Source: an uncultured bacterium (GTDB lineage: Bacteria; Actinomycetota; Coriobacteriia; Coriobacteriales; Coriobacteriaceae). Taken from it: a DNA stretch of 21,893 nucleotides. Shown in pieces: positions 7,265 to 14,860 of this stretch. The stretch lies in contig CAJMRN010000027.1 in NCBI GenBank assembly GCA_905215815.1, positions 1 to 21,893 of the forward strand, read 5' to 3'. Every line of letters begins with the position of its first letter. The stretch's first letter is position 1. Below the pieces are notes generated by a model. That model was not told where the DNA came from. It did not search any database and saw only the letters and a program-made list of their open reading frames with translations. Both the position numbers and the translations under genes were made by a program.

Positions 7265-7684
7265 CTAGACAAGTTTACCTTGGCAGTGGTCGATCATATG
7301 CTGGATCATCTGTGCCTCAAAGCCCGCGTAGTCACGGCGGCACTCCTTCATCTTGCCGTCGACAATCTGGTCAAAGGCAACCTTGCACTTGATATAGCGC
7401 GTGGACTTGGTGACCTCCTCGTGCGTCAGGCAGCTCTCCTCCATCTTGCTGGCGCCCAGGCCAAACACCAAACGGGGGTTGTAGAGCACGTGAGGCTCGC
7501 CGGCGTCGTCCAGATAGACGCAAACCTTCTTGGTAACGCCAATCTGGTTAGCGGCAAGGCAGCCGGCATCGTCGAGCGACTTGATGGTATCGATCAGGTC
7601 CTGTGCGACCGACTCGTCCTCGACGGTCGCAACCTCGCAACGCTGGGACAGGATAGCCTCGTCGTGGCAAAGCTCTTTAATCAT
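7265..7684 (-). CDS. Peptide deformylase-like protein lacking the catalytic glutamate
   Basis: The protein has 139 residues from an ATG with GGAGG five bases upstream. All three deformylase motifs can be located but are altered. Motif 1 GxGLAAxQ appears as GCLAANQIG (41-49). Motif 2 EGCLS appears as ESCLT (83-87), keeping the metal-ligand Cys85. Motif 3 HExxH appears as HMIDH (129-133), keeping both metal-ligand His residues but replacing the general-base Glu with Met. It is also shorter than housekeeping deformylases (about 165-190 residues), ending right after motif 3. Deformylases remove N-formyl groups from nascent proteins, and loss of the Glu should abolish or greatly weaken that. It may bind metal or peptide without catalysis, or use another substrate. 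It is not the only copy the cell would need. The divergent neighbour is a purine permease. Confidence 0.8.
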   Translation of the reverse strand: MIKELCHDEAILSQRCEVATVEDESVAQDLIDTIKSLDDAGCLAANQIGVTKKVCVYLDDAGEPHVLYNPRLVFGLGASKMEESCLTHEEVTKSTRYIKCKVAFDQIVDGKMKECRRDYAGFEAQMIQHMIDHCQGKLV

Positions 7685-7877
7685 ACGTTCCTCCATAGGG
7701 GTCGTTGTAACCGCTTAAGTATACGGTACCCACACATTTTCATACGGAAAATACCGCCCGTCCGCTACAAAGCGCCGAACATCAACATGTGAGGAACAGC
7801 AAGGTTGTAAAGGCGATATAGTAAGTGAGTTCGTGTCAATTGGCCTAAACTCGGGGCCGAACAAGGAAAGGGTATGC

Positions 7878-9188
7878 ATGGACGAACTATTTCACGTCAG
7901 CGAGCGTAAGTCCACAATCGGGACCGAACTTCGCGCTGGACTGACAACGTTCCTGGCAATGGCCTACATCATTGCCGTCAACCCCGCGGTGCTCTCGGGC
8001 GCCGGCATCGATGCGGGGGCGCTCGCCTGCGCCACCTGCCTGGGCGCCGGCATCATGACCATCTGCATGGGCATCTTCGCCAACCGCCCGCTCGCCTGCG
8101 CGTCGGGCTTAGGCGTCAACGCGATGATCGCTGGAATCACCACCACCGTCTGCGGCGGTGACTGGCACGTGGCCATGAGCGTCATCTTCCTTGAGGGCGT
8201 CGTCATCTTGCTGCTCGTGCTTTGTGGCCTGCGCGAGGCCATCATGGACGCCATCCCGGTTGTCCTGCGTCACGCCATCTCGGTGGGTCTGGGCCTGTTC
8301 ATCGCCATGATTGGCCTGTGCGATGCCGGCATTATCACCGCTGGCGCCGGTACACTCGTCGGTCTGGGCGACATCACCTCCCCCACCTTCATCGTCGGCA
8401 TCATCTCCATCCTGGTGACAGTCGCCCTCGCCTGCCGCAACGTCCCCGGCTCGCTGCTCATCGGCATCGTCGTCGCCGTCATCGCCGGTATCCCCCTAGG
8501 TGTGACCCAGGCTCCGACCGGTATCATCGCCCCGCTCGACTTCTCGAGCATCGGTGGCCCCATCGCCGACGCCGGCGGCGTGCCTGCCATCGTCAAGGTC
8601 CTTACCGACCCCGCGCTCCTCGTCATCTCGTTCTCGCTGCTCATGAGCGACTTCTTCGACACCATGGGCACCGCGATGGCCGTGGCCAAGCAGGGCGAGT
8701 TCCTCACCGACGACGGCAACGTCGAGAATATCAAGGAGATCCTGATCGTCGACTCCGCCGCCGCTGCTGTGGGCGGTTTCATGGGCGTCTCCTCCATCAC
8801 CACCTTCGTCGAGTCCACCTCTGGCGCTGCCGACGGTGGCCGCACGGGCCTCACCTCCGTCACCACCGGCGTGTTGTTCATTCTCGCCGCGTTCTTCTCC
8901 CCCATCGTCACCATCGTTTCCAGCGCCGCCACCTGCGGTGCTCTGGTCTACGTCGGCTACCTCATGATGAGCGAGGCCTCCGAGATCGACTGGTCCGACG
9001 TGTCGCAGGGTTTCCCGGCGTTCATGATTGTCGCCGGCGTGCCCTTCACCTACTCCATCTCTGCCGGCATTGGCCTGGGCTTTATCGCCTACGTGATCGT
9101 CGCGCTCTTTAAGGGCGAGGCCTCCAAGATCAAGCCGCTCATGTGGATCGCAGCCCTCGCCTTCCTCGTCTACTTCTTTGTAGCGTAG
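7878..9188 (+). CDS. NCS2-type purine permease (AzgA/PbuG-like)
   Basis: The protein has 436 residues starting MDELFHVSERK, with AAGGAAAGGG just upstream; an earlier ATG at 7833 has no ribosome site. The family imports adenine, guanine or hypoxanthine with protons. Signatures of the AzgA group are RAGLTTFLAMAYIIAVNPAVLS near the N terminus, ASGLGVNAMIA in helix 3, the central SDFFDTMGT, and SSITTFVESTSGAADGGRTGL, which carries the substrate-site Glu. About 12-14 hydrophobic segments are visible. There is no recognisable purine riboswitch in the 193 bp separating it from the divergent deformylase-like gene. A strong terminator follows, so it is monocistronic. Exact purine preference cannot be read. 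Confidence 0.9.
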   Translation: MDELFHVSERKSTIGTELRAGLTTFLAMAYIIAVNPAVLSGAGIDAGALACATCLGAGIMTICMGIFANRPLACASGLGVNAMIAGITTTVCGGDWHVAMSVIFLEGVVILLLVLCGLREAIMDAIPVVLRHAISVGLGLFIAMIGLCDAGIITAGAGTLVGLGDITSPTFIVGIISILVTVALACRNVPGSLLIGIVVAVIAGIPLGVTQAPTGIIAPLDFSSIGGPIADAGGVPAIVKVLTDPALLVISFSLLMSDFFDTMGTAMAVAKQGEFLTDDGNVENIKEILIVDSAAAAVGGFMGVSSITTFVESTSGAADGGRTGLTSVTTGVLFILAAFFSPIVTIVSSAATCGALVYVGYLMMSEASEIDWSDVSQGFPAFMIVAGVPFTYSISAGIGLGFIAYVIVALFKGEASKIKPLMWIAALAFLVYFFVA

Positions 9189-9214
9189 CGGCAAAGCTGC
9201 CAAAGCAGAACACC

Positions 9215-9256
9215 AAAGCGCGGAGTCGCATCGAGCGGCTCCGCGCTTTTCTTTTA
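9215..9256 (+). terminator. Strong intrinsic terminator after the purine permease
   Basis: AAAGCGCGGAG (9215-9225) pairs with CTCCGCGCTTT (9239-9249), and TTTTCTTTT follows the stem. It lies 26 bp after the stop codon. Confidence 0.9.
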
Positions 9257-9367
9257 AAGCCAGGCAACGCACGGACGCGCGATGTATTGCTTCCCGAGTT
9301 TTGGACATTTTGCCCTCAAAACGGCACTACCGCCGGCTACATCCTGCAGATATGCTGGGCGTAATCG

Positions 9368-9380
9368 CATAGGCCCTATG
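9368..9380. promoter_or_regulatory. CATAGG-C-CCTATG palindrome before the surface-protein gene
   Basis: A perfect 6-bp inverted repeat around one base ends 15 bp before the ATG at 9396. The one-base centre argues for a protein-binding site rather than an RNA hairpin. Function is unknown. No convincing promoter was recognised in 9257-9395. Confidence 0.3.
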
Positions 9381-9395
9381 AGGATGGGAGTAACC

Positions 9396-11180
9396 ATGGC
9401 CGCCTTGTTCACGACCCCCAAACGCAATGACACTACCGCCGGAACCCATGTTGCCGAACCCGACGTTCGCCGTCGCATAGGACTCGCGCACGGCAGCTGG
9501 CGCCGCGTGACGCGCCGCATCGTCTGCGGCCTGGCCTGCGCGCTCACGGTGAGCTCGCTGCTCATGCCGAGCGTCTCGCTCGCAGCGGAATGGGTCAAGG
9601 TCGGCGGCAACAAGTACAACACCGCGGCGAGCGACGAGGCCGGTACCTGGTCGTGGGACGGCGCCGACGACTTGAAGCTCAACAACTATAACGGCGGCGA
9701 GATCCAGGCCGCAGGCAAGCTCAACGTGAATTACTCGGGAACCAACATCGTCACTGCCGAATGGATCGAAAGCATCAACGTTTCTCATGGCACTAACGAG
9801 AATGCCGAGCTCAATATCCAAGGCGACGAGGGCGGCACGCTCAGCGTGACATCTACTGAGGACGCTATCCTCACCACGGGTAATATCAACATCGACGGAG
9901 CCGGATCCGTCAACGCCACGAGCACTGGGTTTGATGCCATCAATGCCGGAGGTGATCTCGCTATCAAAGGTTCGGGCAACGTCAACGCCACGGGTGCATC
10001 GGATGGCATCAGGGCAAACGGCAATATCACGATTGACGACAGCGGAGCCGTCACCGCCAGGGCTACCAAGGACAAGGGTATTGGAGCCGACAAGAACCTC
10101 ACCATCAAGGGTGGCGGGACGGTCGAGGCAAGCTCAGCCGATGGTGAGGCCCTTTGGAGCGGCGGCAATATCAACATCTCGGACGGCAGCCAGGTCAAGG
10201 CAAGCTCCGAGAAAGACGCTGCCGTCGAGGCCAAGGGCAGCCTCGCAGCCACAAACGCCTCCCTCAACGTAAACGGTGTTGAATATGGCGTCTATGCCCA
10301 CAAGGGCATCACCCTCGATCATGCAAACGTGACGGTCCGTGCAAGTAAAGGCAGATACGGTGGCGCCAACGCCCTCTTCACCTACCAGGACGACATCGTC
10401 GTCAAGAACGGCTCCACCGTGGACGCGTTTGCGGAAGGCGAGGTTTCGGCTGCATTCTCCACCAGAAACGATCGACCCAACGAGAAGGGCGGCCACATCT
10501 ACATCAGCGACTCCGTTGTCAAGGCCATAGCCCGCTATGTCGAGAACGGCGACGGCCCCATCCCCTACAGCGAAAACCAAGATGGCGAGACGAGGCGCGA
10601 ACCCCAAGGCGAGAACATCGGCATCATCGCCCAGACCAGCGAGGGCGTCACACCCGCAGCCATTTCGATCATCCGCAGCAAGGTAACGGCCGAAGGAGAT
10701 ACAGCGGCAATCTTTGCCCGTGCCATGAGCGCTGACGGCAAGACAATCGGCACCATCAAGATTGAGAACGCCGCCATCCAGACGCCCGAAGGCGGCAAGG
10801 TCATTGACTATCGCAAGCTCCGTGACGGCATCTACGAGGCAGGCCAAGCCATCGGCACGGGCGACGCCACGGTCGACTCCCTCTATATCAAAGCAGTCGC
10901 CAAAAGTACGACCATCGCACCTCCCGAGGTAGCCAAGCCGGAAGACCCCAAGCCCGACGAGACCAAGCCCGCAGAAAGCAAGCCCGCGGAGTCCAAGCAG
11001 AACCCCAAGCCTGAGGGCTCAAAGCCGACCAAGGCCGTTGCGGCTTCAACCACGAAAGCCAAGACTACCGGCGTGCTCGCGGCAACCGGCGACACCTCGG
11101 ATGCGGCCATCGTGGCAACCGTCCTTGCGGGAACAGCCGCTATCGCCGCAGGCACCATGGCGAGCCGTAAGCGTTCTTAG
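9396..11180 (+). CDS. Secreted beta-helical repeat surface protein with LAATG sorting signal
   Basis: The protein has 594 residues from an ATG preceded by GGGAG at five bases. A basic ~40-residue n-region leads to a hydrophobic segment (about 42-61) with likely cleavage after SLAA (61-64). Residues about 100-330 hold repeated ~24-residue units rich in Gly, Asn, Asp, Ala, Val and Ile, of the form G-N-I-x-I-x-G-x-G-x-V-x-A-x-S, predicting a right-handed parallel beta-helix. The pattern resembles the Cthe_2159 carbohydrate-binding family (inference). A Pro/Lys/Glu linker with repeated KPxE (about 510-545) probably spans the wall. The C terminus is LAATG (561-565), a hydrophobic stretch, then RKRS, the layout of a sortase substrate with Ala instead of Pro at position two, as described for class E sortases. 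The protein is likely wall-anchored and may bind glycans. It is monocistronic, with a strong terminator after it. Confidence 0.8.
   Translation: MAALFTTPKRNDTTAGTHVAEPDVRRRIGLAHGSWRRVTRRIVCGLACALTVSSLLMPSVSLAAEWVKVGGNKYNTAASDEAGTWSWDGADDLKLNNYNGGEIQAAGKLNVNYSGTNIVTAEWIESINVSHGTNENAELNIQGDEGGTLSVTSTEDAILTTGNINIDGAGSVNATSTGFDAINAGGDLAIKGSGNVNATGASDGIRANGNITIDDSGAVTARATKDKGIGADKNLTIKGGGTVEASSADGEALWSGGNINISDGSQVKASSEKDAAVEAKGSLAATNASLNVNGVEYGVYAHKGITLDHANVTVRASKGRYGGANALFTYQDDIVVKNGSTVDAFAEGEVSAAFSTRNDRPNEKGGHIYISDSVVKAIARYVENGDGPIPYSENQDGETRREPQGENIGIIAQTSEGVTPAAISIIRSKVTAEGDTAAIFARAMSADGKTIGTIKIENAAIQTPEGGKVIDYRKLRDGIYEAGQAIGTGDATVDSLYIKAVAKSTTIAPPEVAKPEDPKPDETKPAESKPAESKQNPKPEGSKPTKAVAASTTKAKTTGVLAATGDTSDAAIVATVLAGTAAIAAGTMASRKRS
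9879..10304 (+). repeat. Six tandem ~24-residue coils within the surface protein
   Basis: Protein residues 162-303 divide into six units of 23-24 residues beginning GNINI, GDLAI, GNITI, KNLTI, GNINI and GSLAA. The first five have the frame x-I-x-G/D-x-G-x-V-x-A, followed by a variable loop and often A-x-G/K at the end. A seventh partial unit begins GITLD. DNA identity between units is low, so this is an old, protein-level repeat. Confidence 0.75.
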
Positions 11181-11237
11181 ACGCCTCTGCGCACATGGCA
11201 GCTCCCGCGAAGGCCCCGAGCCCGAGCACCGTTTAAC

Positions 11238-11277
11238 AACGCCACCGCCGAGCTCCCCTCCGGCGGTGGCGTTTTCC
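11238..11277 (+). terminator. Strong intrinsic terminator after the surface-protein gene
   Basis: AACGCCACCGCCG (11238-11250) pairs perfectly with CGGCGGTGGCGTT (11261-11273) around a 10-base loop, followed by TTCC. It lies 57 bp after the stop codon. Confidence 0.88.
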
Positions 11278-11387
11278 ATATGCGTCCGCAGGGGATGCAC
11301 GAGATTGTCTTTGGTCTAGCCCAACCGGCATACGCTGGCGTGCGACAATTGGGGCTGCCGATATCACAACACTGAGAGAAGCCCGTC

Positions 11388-12053
11388 ATGGAAGCGCATC
11401 AAAAGCAGATAACCGTTTATTCGAATCATACGGAAAGCGCGCCTGTCATCTACCTTCCTGTGGTCGTGGGCGACGGCAGCGAGGTTTATAAGTGTTGCCG
11501 AGAGCTCGATTGTCCGCCATTCACCCTCGTCGCCATTGGCGGGCTCGATTGGAATCGCGAGCTGAGCCCCTGGGCATGCGACGGGACCGTACGCGATGCC
11601 GAGCCTTTCGGCGGCCAAGCTGCCGGTTTTCTTGATGAGTTGCTGAACCGGATAATCCCAAAGCTCGAATTATCGCTCCCACAGCCACCTGTTTGGCGTG
11701 GCATTGCCGGTTATTCGCTGGCGGGTCTCTTTTCGCTTTGGGCCCTCTGGCAAACCGATGCCTTTGACCGCGCCGCAAGCGCATCGGGATCCCTGTGGTT
11801 TCCTGGCTTTATCGACTATGCTCACGAGCACGCGATGGCAGTTACGCCCGACGCCGTCTACCTGTCACTCGGCAAAAAGGAAACCAAGACGCCCAACCGC
11901 ATGATGCGACACGTACTCGAAGACACGCGTGCCATGGAAAAGCTGCTTGGCGACCGAGGCATCCCCACGACCTTCGAGCTCAACCCCGGCAATCACTTTG
12001 CCCAAACCGACTTGCGCATGGCCCGCGGCATCCACTGGATACTGACGCATTAA
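11388..12053 (+). CDS. Alpha/beta hydrolase, putative esterase
   Basis: The protein has 221 residues from an ATG with GAGAGAAG about six bases upstream. The nucleophile elbow GYSLAG places Ser110 in a GxSxG motif, as in esterase-D/Fes-type serine hydrolases. His203 in PGNHF near the C terminus fits the catalytic histidine. An acidic residue in the LGKKETKTPN segment (Glu165) is the likely third member, by analogy with related esterases where this segment follows a strand. There is no signal peptide or membrane segment, so it is cytoplasmic. It could cleave small acyl esters or siderophore-like substrates, but nothing nearby supports iron metabolism. It is monocistronic between two strong terminators. 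The fold assignment is confident; the substrate is unknown. Confidence 0.78.
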   Translation: MEAHQKQITVYSNHTESAPVIYLPVVVGDGSEVYKCCRELDCPPFTLVAIGGLDWNRELSPWACDGTVRDAEPFGGQAAGFLDELLNRIIPKLELSLPQPPVWRGIAGYSLAGLFSLWALWQTDAFDRAASASGSLWFPGFIDYAHEHAMAVTPDAVYLSLGKKETKTPNRMMRHVLEDTRAMEKLLGDRGIPTTFELNPGNHFAQTDLRMARGIHWILTH

Positions 12054-12055
12054 AA

Positions 12056-12099
12056 ATGGTGCCCACGCGCATACACGCATGGGCACCATATCTTGTTTT
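12056..12099. terminator. Bidirectional terminator between the esterase and uracil permease genes
   Basis: ATGGTGCCCA (12056-12065) pairs with TGGGCACCAT (12080-12089), with further GCG/CGC pairing inside the loop. ATCTTGTTTT follows on the plus strand and the AAAAA before the stem gives a T-run on the minus strand. It lies between convergent genes. Confidence 0.85.
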
Positions 12100-12114
12100 A
12101 GCTGAACGCAGCTG

Positions 12115-13449
12115 CTACTCAGCAGCCTCCTCAAGCTCGGAGACATCAAACTCAAAGTCGTTACCCGGCAGGATGGCGTTGAGCACAATGCCCACCAGCG
12201 AACCCACGGCAAGACCAGAAAGCGAAATCGTCACGCCGCCCAGTTCCAACACGATGGCGCCGGCGGTGCTGTACGCGATGCCGAGCGAAAGCACGAGCAC
12301 CAGCGCGGCCACCAGCACGTTGCGGTTGTTCTGGAAATCGACCTGGTTTTCGATGAGGTTGCGGACGCCCACAGCGCTGATCATGCCGTAGAGCACGAGC
12401 GACACGCCGCCGATAACGCATGCCGGCATGGCGGCGATGACCGCGGCGAACTTGGGGCAGAACGAAAGCACGATGGCGCAGCACGCGGCAATGCGAATCA
12501 CGCGCGGGTCGAACACGCGCGTCAGGGCGAGCACGCCGGTGTTCTCGCCATAGGTGGTGTTGGCCGGAGCGCCAAAGAGCGAAGCCAGGATCGTGGCAAG
12601 GCCGTCGCCAAGCAGCGTGCGATGCAGACCGGGATCGGCGATGTAGTTACGCTCGCAAGTGGAGCCGATAGCCGAGATATCACCGATATGCTCGATCATG
12701 GTCGCGAAGGCCAGCGGCATGATGGTAATGATGGCCGTCGTGGCAAGGCCGCTATCGAACTGCGGGCCAAAGAGCGCAAACACGGTGTTGTCCCACACGA
12801 TGGGCAAGCCAACCCAGGGAGCGGCAGCGACGCCCGAGAAGTCGACCTCGCCCAGCGCAGTCGCAACGGCATAGCTCACCGCAACGCCCAGCAGGATTGG
12901 CACGATCTTGACCATGCCGCGGCCCCAAATGTTGCAGATGATGATCACAGCCACGGCAATAACAGCCACAAGCCAGTTGGTCTGGCAGTTAGCAATAGCG
13001 GAGCTCGCCAGGATCAGACCGATCGAAATGACGATGGGGCCAGTCACCACCGGCGGGAAGAAGCGCATAACGCGCTTGGCGCCAAACGCGCGGAACAGGG
13101 CCGCCAGCACCGGATAGAGCAGACCGGCACAAGCTACGCCCAGACAGGCGTAGGGCAAAAGCTCGGTCTCGCCGTTGGGCGCGATTGCGGCATAACCGGC
13201 AATAAAGGCAAACGATGAGCCCAAAAATGCCGGCACCTTACCGCGCGACAGGAAGTGGAACAGCAGCGTGCCCAAGCCGGCAAACAAAAGCGTTGCCGAT
13301 ACCGAGAGGCCGGTGAGCACGGGCACCAACACGGTGGCGCCAAACATGGCAAACAGGTGCTGTAGGCCGAGCAGGAACATGCGCGGGCGGCCGAGCGACG
13401 ATGCGTCGTAGATGGCATCGCTGACGGCGGGCGTCGAGGACTGGGACAT
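12115..13449 (-). CDS. uraA: Uracil permease (NCS2 family)
   Basis: The protein has 444 residues from an ATG with AAGGA five bases upstream. It matches the UraA/PyrP branch of NCS2, which imports uracil with protons. Diagnostic pieces are LGLQHLFAMFGATVLVPVLTGL in helix 1, the EHIGD segment with Glu253, and TTYGENTGV with Glu302. The two glutamates correspond to the uracil-binding residues of E. coli UraA. About 14 hydrophobic segments are present and the C terminus is acidic (ELEEAAE). The upstream neighbour on the same strand, a MetE-like methyltransferase, ends 122 bp away, and no clear terminator or PyrR-type leader was recognised in that gap. Whether the two are co-transcribed is open. 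Confidence 0.92.
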   Translation of the reverse strand: MSQSSTPAVSDAIYDASSLGRPRMFLLGLQHLFAMFGATVLVPVLTGLSVSATLLFAGLGTLLFHFLSRGKVPAFLGSSFAFIAGYAAIAPNGETELLPYACLGVACAGLLYPVLAALFRAFGAKRVMRFFPPVVTGPIVISIGLILASSAIANCQTNWLVAVIAVAVIIICNIWGRGMVKIVPILLGVAVSYAVATALGEVDFSGVAAAPWVGLPIVWDNTVFALFGPQFDSGLATTAIITIMPLAFATMIEHIGDISAIGSTCERNYIADPGLHRTLLGDGLATILASLFGAPANTTYGENTGVLALTRVFDPRVIRIAACCAIVLSFCPKFAAVIAAMPACVIGGVSLVLYGMISAVGVRNLIENQVDFQNNRNVLVAALVLVLSLGIAYSTAGAIVLELGGVTISLSGLAVGSLVGIVLNAILPGNDFEFDVSELEEAAE

Positions 13450-13571
13450 GGATGTCCTTTCGAATGGAAGGGCGATCAGGCATATCGGATAACCTGCCCG
13501 AACGATACGATCCGAACCATTGTACGCGATACACTATGCCTCGCACGCGCCGCCACCTGCAAACACTAGCG

Positions 13572-14705
13572 CTATTTCCAAACGCGCTCGGCAATGCGCT
13601 TGACCAGCGCGATCTTTGCCCATTGCTCATCCTCGGTCAGCTTGTTGCCAATCTCGCAGCTGGCAAAGCCGCACTGAGGCGACAGATACAGGTTCTCGAG
13701 CGGCACGTACTTTGCGGCTTCACGGATGCGCTCGACGATAACATCCTCGTTCTCGAGCTCTGCCGCCTTGGTGGTTACCAAGCCCAGCACGACCTTCTTG
13801 CCGGGGGCAACGTACTTCAGCGGCTCAAAACCGCCGGCGCGCGGCGTATCGAACTCCAGGTAAAATGCGTCGACATCCTCGTTTGCGAACAGGTACGGCG
13901 CGATGGGGTCATAGCCGCCCTCGAAGGCATAGGTGGAGTGGTAGTTGCCGCGGCACACATGCGTGTTGATGACCAGATCGTCGGGCTTGTCCGCGATGGC
14001 GGCATTGTTGAGCGCCACGCCCAGCTCACTCACCTTTTGCAGATCAACCGGGCTCATGCCGGTCTTGGACACAAAGTCGGTATCGCAATAGATGCCCCAG
14101 GTGCAGTCATCAAACTGGATGTTGCGGCAGCCTGCAGCGTACAGGTCGGCGATCACCGTACGATAAGCGGCTGCAATGGCATCGGCGAGCTCTTCGTCGG
14201 TCTTGTAGACGGCGCGCAGGCTCTCCTGCTGGCCGTCGCAGCGGTCGAGCGTGACTTCGGAGAACGTCTGGATCGGCGCCGGAATGGTTTGCCGCGCGAC
14301 CTGGCCCTCTCCCTCGAGCGCCTTGACAAATTTAAAGTGCTCGACGAACGGATGGTTCTCGCCGCTAATGGGGCCGGTTACCACGGCGGTATCGGCCGTG
14401 GTCTCCTCGTCGTGGAACATATATCCCGTACGCGAGGTGCGACGCTCGACGCCGTTCAGCCCCCACATAAAATCGAGGTGCCAGTAGCTGCGGCGAAACT
14501 CGCCATCGGTGATGACCTGCAGGCCGGCGGACTTTTGCTTGTCCACCAGGTCGCGAATGGCCTCATCCTCGACGGCCTTAAGGCCGGCGGCGTCGAGTGT
14601 GCCCGCAGCATAGGCGACACGGGCGTCCTTTACGGCCTGTGGACGAAGAAAGCTGCCGACGATATCGGCGCGAAACGGCGCGTTCAGCGTGGTTAAAGCA
14701 CTCAT
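13572..14705 (-). CDS. MetE-like methyltransferase (YxjG/YxjH type, cobalamin-independent methionine synthase family)
   Basis: The protein has 377 residues starting MSALTTL, with AAGGGAG five bases upstream; a longer frame to 14771 lacks a site. It matches the half-length proteins related to the C-terminal catalytic domain of MetE, such as Bacillus subtilis YxjG/YxjH, which are tied to methionine synthesis or recycling. Zn-ligand candidates in the usual order are His249 and Cys251 in NTHVCRGN and Cys345 in SPQCGF. Glu284 in YLEFD is a further candidate. The N-terminal segment VGSFLRP and VITDGEFRRSYW fit the family. Full MetE is about 750 residues with a second folate-binding half, so the methyl donor here is uncertain. 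A LysR gene resembling methionine regulators lies just upstream with a LysR box in the 155-bp gap. I see no SAM riboswitch. Confidence 0.85.
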   Translation of the reverse strand: MSALTTLNAPFRADIVGSFLRPQAVKDARVAYAAGTLDAAGLKAVEDEAIRDLVDKQKSAGLQVITDGEFRRSYWHLDFMWGLNGVERRTSRTGYMFHDEETTADTAVVTGPISGENHPFVEHFKFVKALEGEGQVARQTIPAPIQTFSEVTLDRCDGQQESLRAVYKTDEELADAIAAAYRTVIADLYAAGCRNIQFDDCTWGIYCDTDFVSKTGMSPVDLQKVSELGVALNNAAIADKPDDLVINTHVCRGNYHSTYAFEGGYDPIAPYLFANEDVDAFYLEFDTPRAGGFEPLKYVAPGKKVVLGLVTTKAAELENEDVIVERIREAAKYVPLENLYLSPQCGFASCEIGNKLTEDEQWAKIALVKRIAERVWK

Positions 14706-14745
14706 AGATATCTCCCTTTGCATTGGTTGCTTTACTGGGACAGAG

Positions 14746-14759
14746 TATGAGCGCTCATA
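14746..14759. promoter_or_regulatory. 14-bp perfect palindrome upstream of the MetE-like gene
   Basis: TATGAGCGCTCATA reads the same on both strands. It lies 41 bp before the MetE-like start, in or just after the expected promoter, so it is a candidate binding site for a dimeric regulator. It is distinct from the LysR box further upstream. Confidence 0.4.
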
Positions 14760-14791
14760 TGGCCATCGCAAAATATACGTTTATAACAGTT

Positions 14792-14814
14792 TGATATAGA
14801 TGCTTCCTATATCA
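14792..14814. promoter_or_regulatory. LysR box TGATATAG-N7-CTATATCA before the MetE-like gene
   Basis: Arms 14792-14799 and 14807-14814 are a perfect 8-bp inverted repeat with a 7-base spacer. The core ATAG-N7-CTAT is the classical LysR-family form and satisfies T-N11-A. On the minus strand TTATAA/TATAAA lies just downstream (about 14780-14786) as a possible -10. The site lies 87 bp before the MetE-like start and 47 bp after the LysR gene, so it is a good candidate activator site for that regulator. Confidence 0.6.
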
Positions 14815-14860
14815 GTTTGGACTGCCATAAAGAGATTTGACCCGTGCAGAATGCAGCAGT

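Noticed and set aside
7697..7877. Possible purine riboswitch before the AzgA-type permease
   Set aside because: The conserved junction sequence of the purine aptamer is not present in the leader.
8222..9112. A 296-codon plus-strand frame within the purine permease gene
   Set aside because: The product is almost all Arg, His and Pro, a frame-shifted reading of the permease.
9879..10304. Tandem DNA repeats or CRISPR-like array
   Set aside because: The periodicity is at the protein level (about 24 residues) with low DNA identity. No constant repeat/spacer pattern exists.
13450..13571. Possible PyrR attenuator before uraA
   Set aside because: No PyrR-binding-loop consensus and no terminator/antiterminator pair could be made out.
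13452..14696. A 414-codon plus-strand frame opposite the MetE-like gene
   Set aside because: It is antisense to a well-recognised protein, has no family resemblance and no ribosome site. It is the usual high-GC shadow frame.
14706..14860. Possible SAM riboswitch or T-box before the MetE-like gene
   Set aside because: No S-box or T-box conserved segments were seen, and the region instead holds DNA palindromes.
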